This document shows, one piece after another, positions 5,681 to 6,948 of a stretch of 6,948 nucleotides of DNA. A model generated the notes under the pieces. It searched no databases and was not told the DNA's origin. It saw only the letters and a list, made by a program, of their open reading frames with translations. How positions within the stretch are numbered: position 1 is the stretch's first letter; each line of letters opens with the position of its first letter. Source of the stretch: Bacteroidota bacterium (GTDB lineage Bacteria; Bacteroidota; Bacteroidia; Bacteroidales; Prolixibacteraceae); the NCBI GenBank assembly GCA_023393265.1, contig JAEWME010000326.1:1-6948 (forward strand), in the 5' to 3' direction. A program made the translations under genes and the position numbers.

Positions 5681-6948
5681 TTATTCCATCAAAAACACCA
5701 CACCCGGTTTGTCCGACATTTGGAATTCAAGCGTTCCGCCAGCCATCAAATCCTGGTGTGTGATGTATCCTATGGGGTAATCTTTTCCATTCAGAATAAC
5801 TTTTGTGACATAAATGTTGCTGTCGCTCAGGTTAGTGGCTTTCACCGTAAAAGTTTTTCCATCGGGAAGATTGAAGGTTGCTTCGGAAATTTGGGGCGTT
5901 CCAAACACATATTTCCCGTCAGCCGGGTTGACCGGGTAAAAACCGATTGCTGAAAAAACATACCAGGCCGACATTTGTCCCATGTCTTCGTTTCCGCAAA
6001 GGCCACCGGGTTTGTTTGAGTATAAAGTCGTCATAATTTCATGCAACCGCTCCTGGCTTTTCCAGGGCTGGTTGACAAAATTGTACAGGTAAGCCACATG
6101 GTGACTGGGTTCGTTTCCGTGTGCATATTCTCCAATAAGGCCGGTAACATCCAGCGGTTTATCTTCCAGGTTCGATGTTTCGACACTGAACAAAGCATCT
6201 ATCTTTTCAGCCAGCACATTTTTTCCTCCCATTATTTCAATCAATCCGGGAATATCGTGCGGAACAAACATGGAATATTGCCATGAATTTCCTTCTACAA
6301 AATCGCATTTCACATACGAAGCGAAAGTCGGGTCGAACGGTTCCACAAAATTGCCTTTCGAATCTTTCCCACGCATGAATTGGGTTTTCGAATCGTACAC
6401 ATTCCGGTAAGCCTGCGAGCGTTTGCTGAAATATTCAAAGTCTTCCGCTTTGCCAAGGTCTTTGGCCATTTGCGCAATACACCAGTCGTCGAAAGCATAT
6501 TCCAGCGTTTTCGAAACCGATTTGTTATCGAGGTCGGTTGGGATGAAATTGTACTCTTTCAGAAATTTTATCCCGAATTCGTCCTGCATGGCGCTTGCTT
6601 TCATCGCCTCGTAAGCCTTGTCAACATCATATCCACGAATTCCTTTAAAATAAGCATCCACAATCACCGGAACAGCGTGATAGCCAATCATGCAGTTGGT
6701 TTCGCTGGCACAAAGCGGCCAAACAGGTAACAGCCCGGTTTCATCATATTGGGCCAGCATGCTGTTGATAAAATCAGGAACGCGGTCAAGCTGAACGATG
6801 GTCAGCAGCGGGTTTAAAGCCCGGAAAGTGTCCCAAAGCGAAAGCCCGGTGTAGTTGGTGAAATTTCCGGCCGTATGAATTTGTTTGTCAAATCCGCGAT
6901 AGCGTTTGTCGGCATCGCTGTAGGTGTAAGGCGCAACGCACGAATGGT
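5681..6948 (-). CDS. GH92 family alpha-mannosidase, C-terminal part (enters from right edge)
   Basis: The frame is open from base 6948 to the TAA at 5681-5683, giving 421 complete residues; an internal ATG at 6758-6760 is not the start, because GH92 sequence continues upstream of it. Numbering from the first full codon, I see YSDADKRYRGFD (9-20), YTGLSLWDTFRALNPLLT (32-49), GLLPVWPL (71-78), FVEGNSWQYSMFVPHD (216-231), GEYAHGNEPSHH (272-283) and GLCGNEDMGQMSAWYVFSAIGFYPVNP (315-341), followed by the closing beta domain. This is the (alpha/alpha)6 catalytic barrel. From memory of characterised GH92 enzymes, the glutamate of HGNEP (E279) is the general acid and D321 of GNED belongs to the base pair, so the active site looks intact and calcium-dependent alpha-mannoside hydrolysis is expected. 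Linkage preference cannot be read off. About 350 N-terminal residues, including any signal peptide, lie outside the window. It is the most upstream gene seen in the presumed operon. Confidence 0.95.
   Translation of the reverse strand, partial: HSCVAPYTYSDADKRYRGFDKQIHTAGNFTNYTGLSLWDTFRALNPLLTIVQLDRVPDFINSMLAQYDETGLLPVWPLCASETNCMIGYHAVPVIVDAYFKGIRGYDVDKAYEAMKASAMQDEFGIKFLKEYNFIPTDLDNKSVSKTLEYAFDDWCIAQMAKDLGKAEDFEYFSKRSQAYRNVYDSKTQFMRGKDSKGNFVEPFDPTFASYVKCDFVEGNSWQYSMFVPHDIPGLIEIMGGKNVLAEKIDALFSVETSNLEDKPLDVTGLIGEYAHGNEPSHHVAYLYNFVNQPWKSQERLHEIMTTLYSNKPGGLCGNEDMGQMSAWYVFSAIGFYPVNPADGKYVFGTPQISEATFNLPDGKTFTVKATNLSDSNIYVTKVILNGKDYPIGYITHQDLMAGGTLEFQMSDKPGVVFLME

Overview
The window looks like part of a carbohydrate-utilisation locus from a member of the Bacteroidota that has a type IX secretion system (T9SS). 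The lineage evidence is a T9SS type A C-terminal sorting domain, GH92 alpha-mannosidases, A-rich leaders without clear Shine-Dalgarno sequences, and moderate GC content. A T9SS makes a gut Bacteroides less likely than an environmental or marine group such as the Marinilabiliales/Prolixibacteraceae or Flavobacteriia. The exact taxon is inference.

All supported genes lie on the minus strand, so transcription runs from high to low coordinates. In that order: (1) the C-terminal 421 residues of a GH92 glycosidase that enters from the right edge (5681-6948); (2) a secreted SGNH/GDSL hydrolase (4950-5630); (3) a 1277-residue secreted multidomain protein (1086-4919) with a propeller-like N-terminal half, three fibronectin type III domains, a carbohydrate-binding-module-like domain, a bacterial Ig-like domain and a T9SS sorting domain; (4) the N-terminal 355 residues of a GH92 glycosidase that leaves through the left edge (1-1067). 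Gaps are 50, 30 and 18 bases, and I see no terminator or convincing promoter in them, so the four genes probably form one operon. No stretch over 300 bases lacks a gene.

A reasonable model is a locus for alpha-mannose-rich glycans (alpha-mannan or high-mannose N-glycan), possibly acetylated. The T9SS protein would bind the glycan outside the cell or on its surface, the SGNH enzyme would remove acyl groups, and the GH92 enzymes would release mannose. No SusC/SusD pair, regulator or transporter lies in the window, so calling it a polysaccharide-utilisation locus is inference. There is no RNA gene, CRISPR array or mobile element that I can support.

Two points need attention. The GH92 start at the left edge is an open frame that runs off the window and is easily missed. 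In addition, the two GH92 fragments break at the same homologous histidine and together add up to one full-length enzyme, so the edges may be one gene cut open rather than two paralogues.
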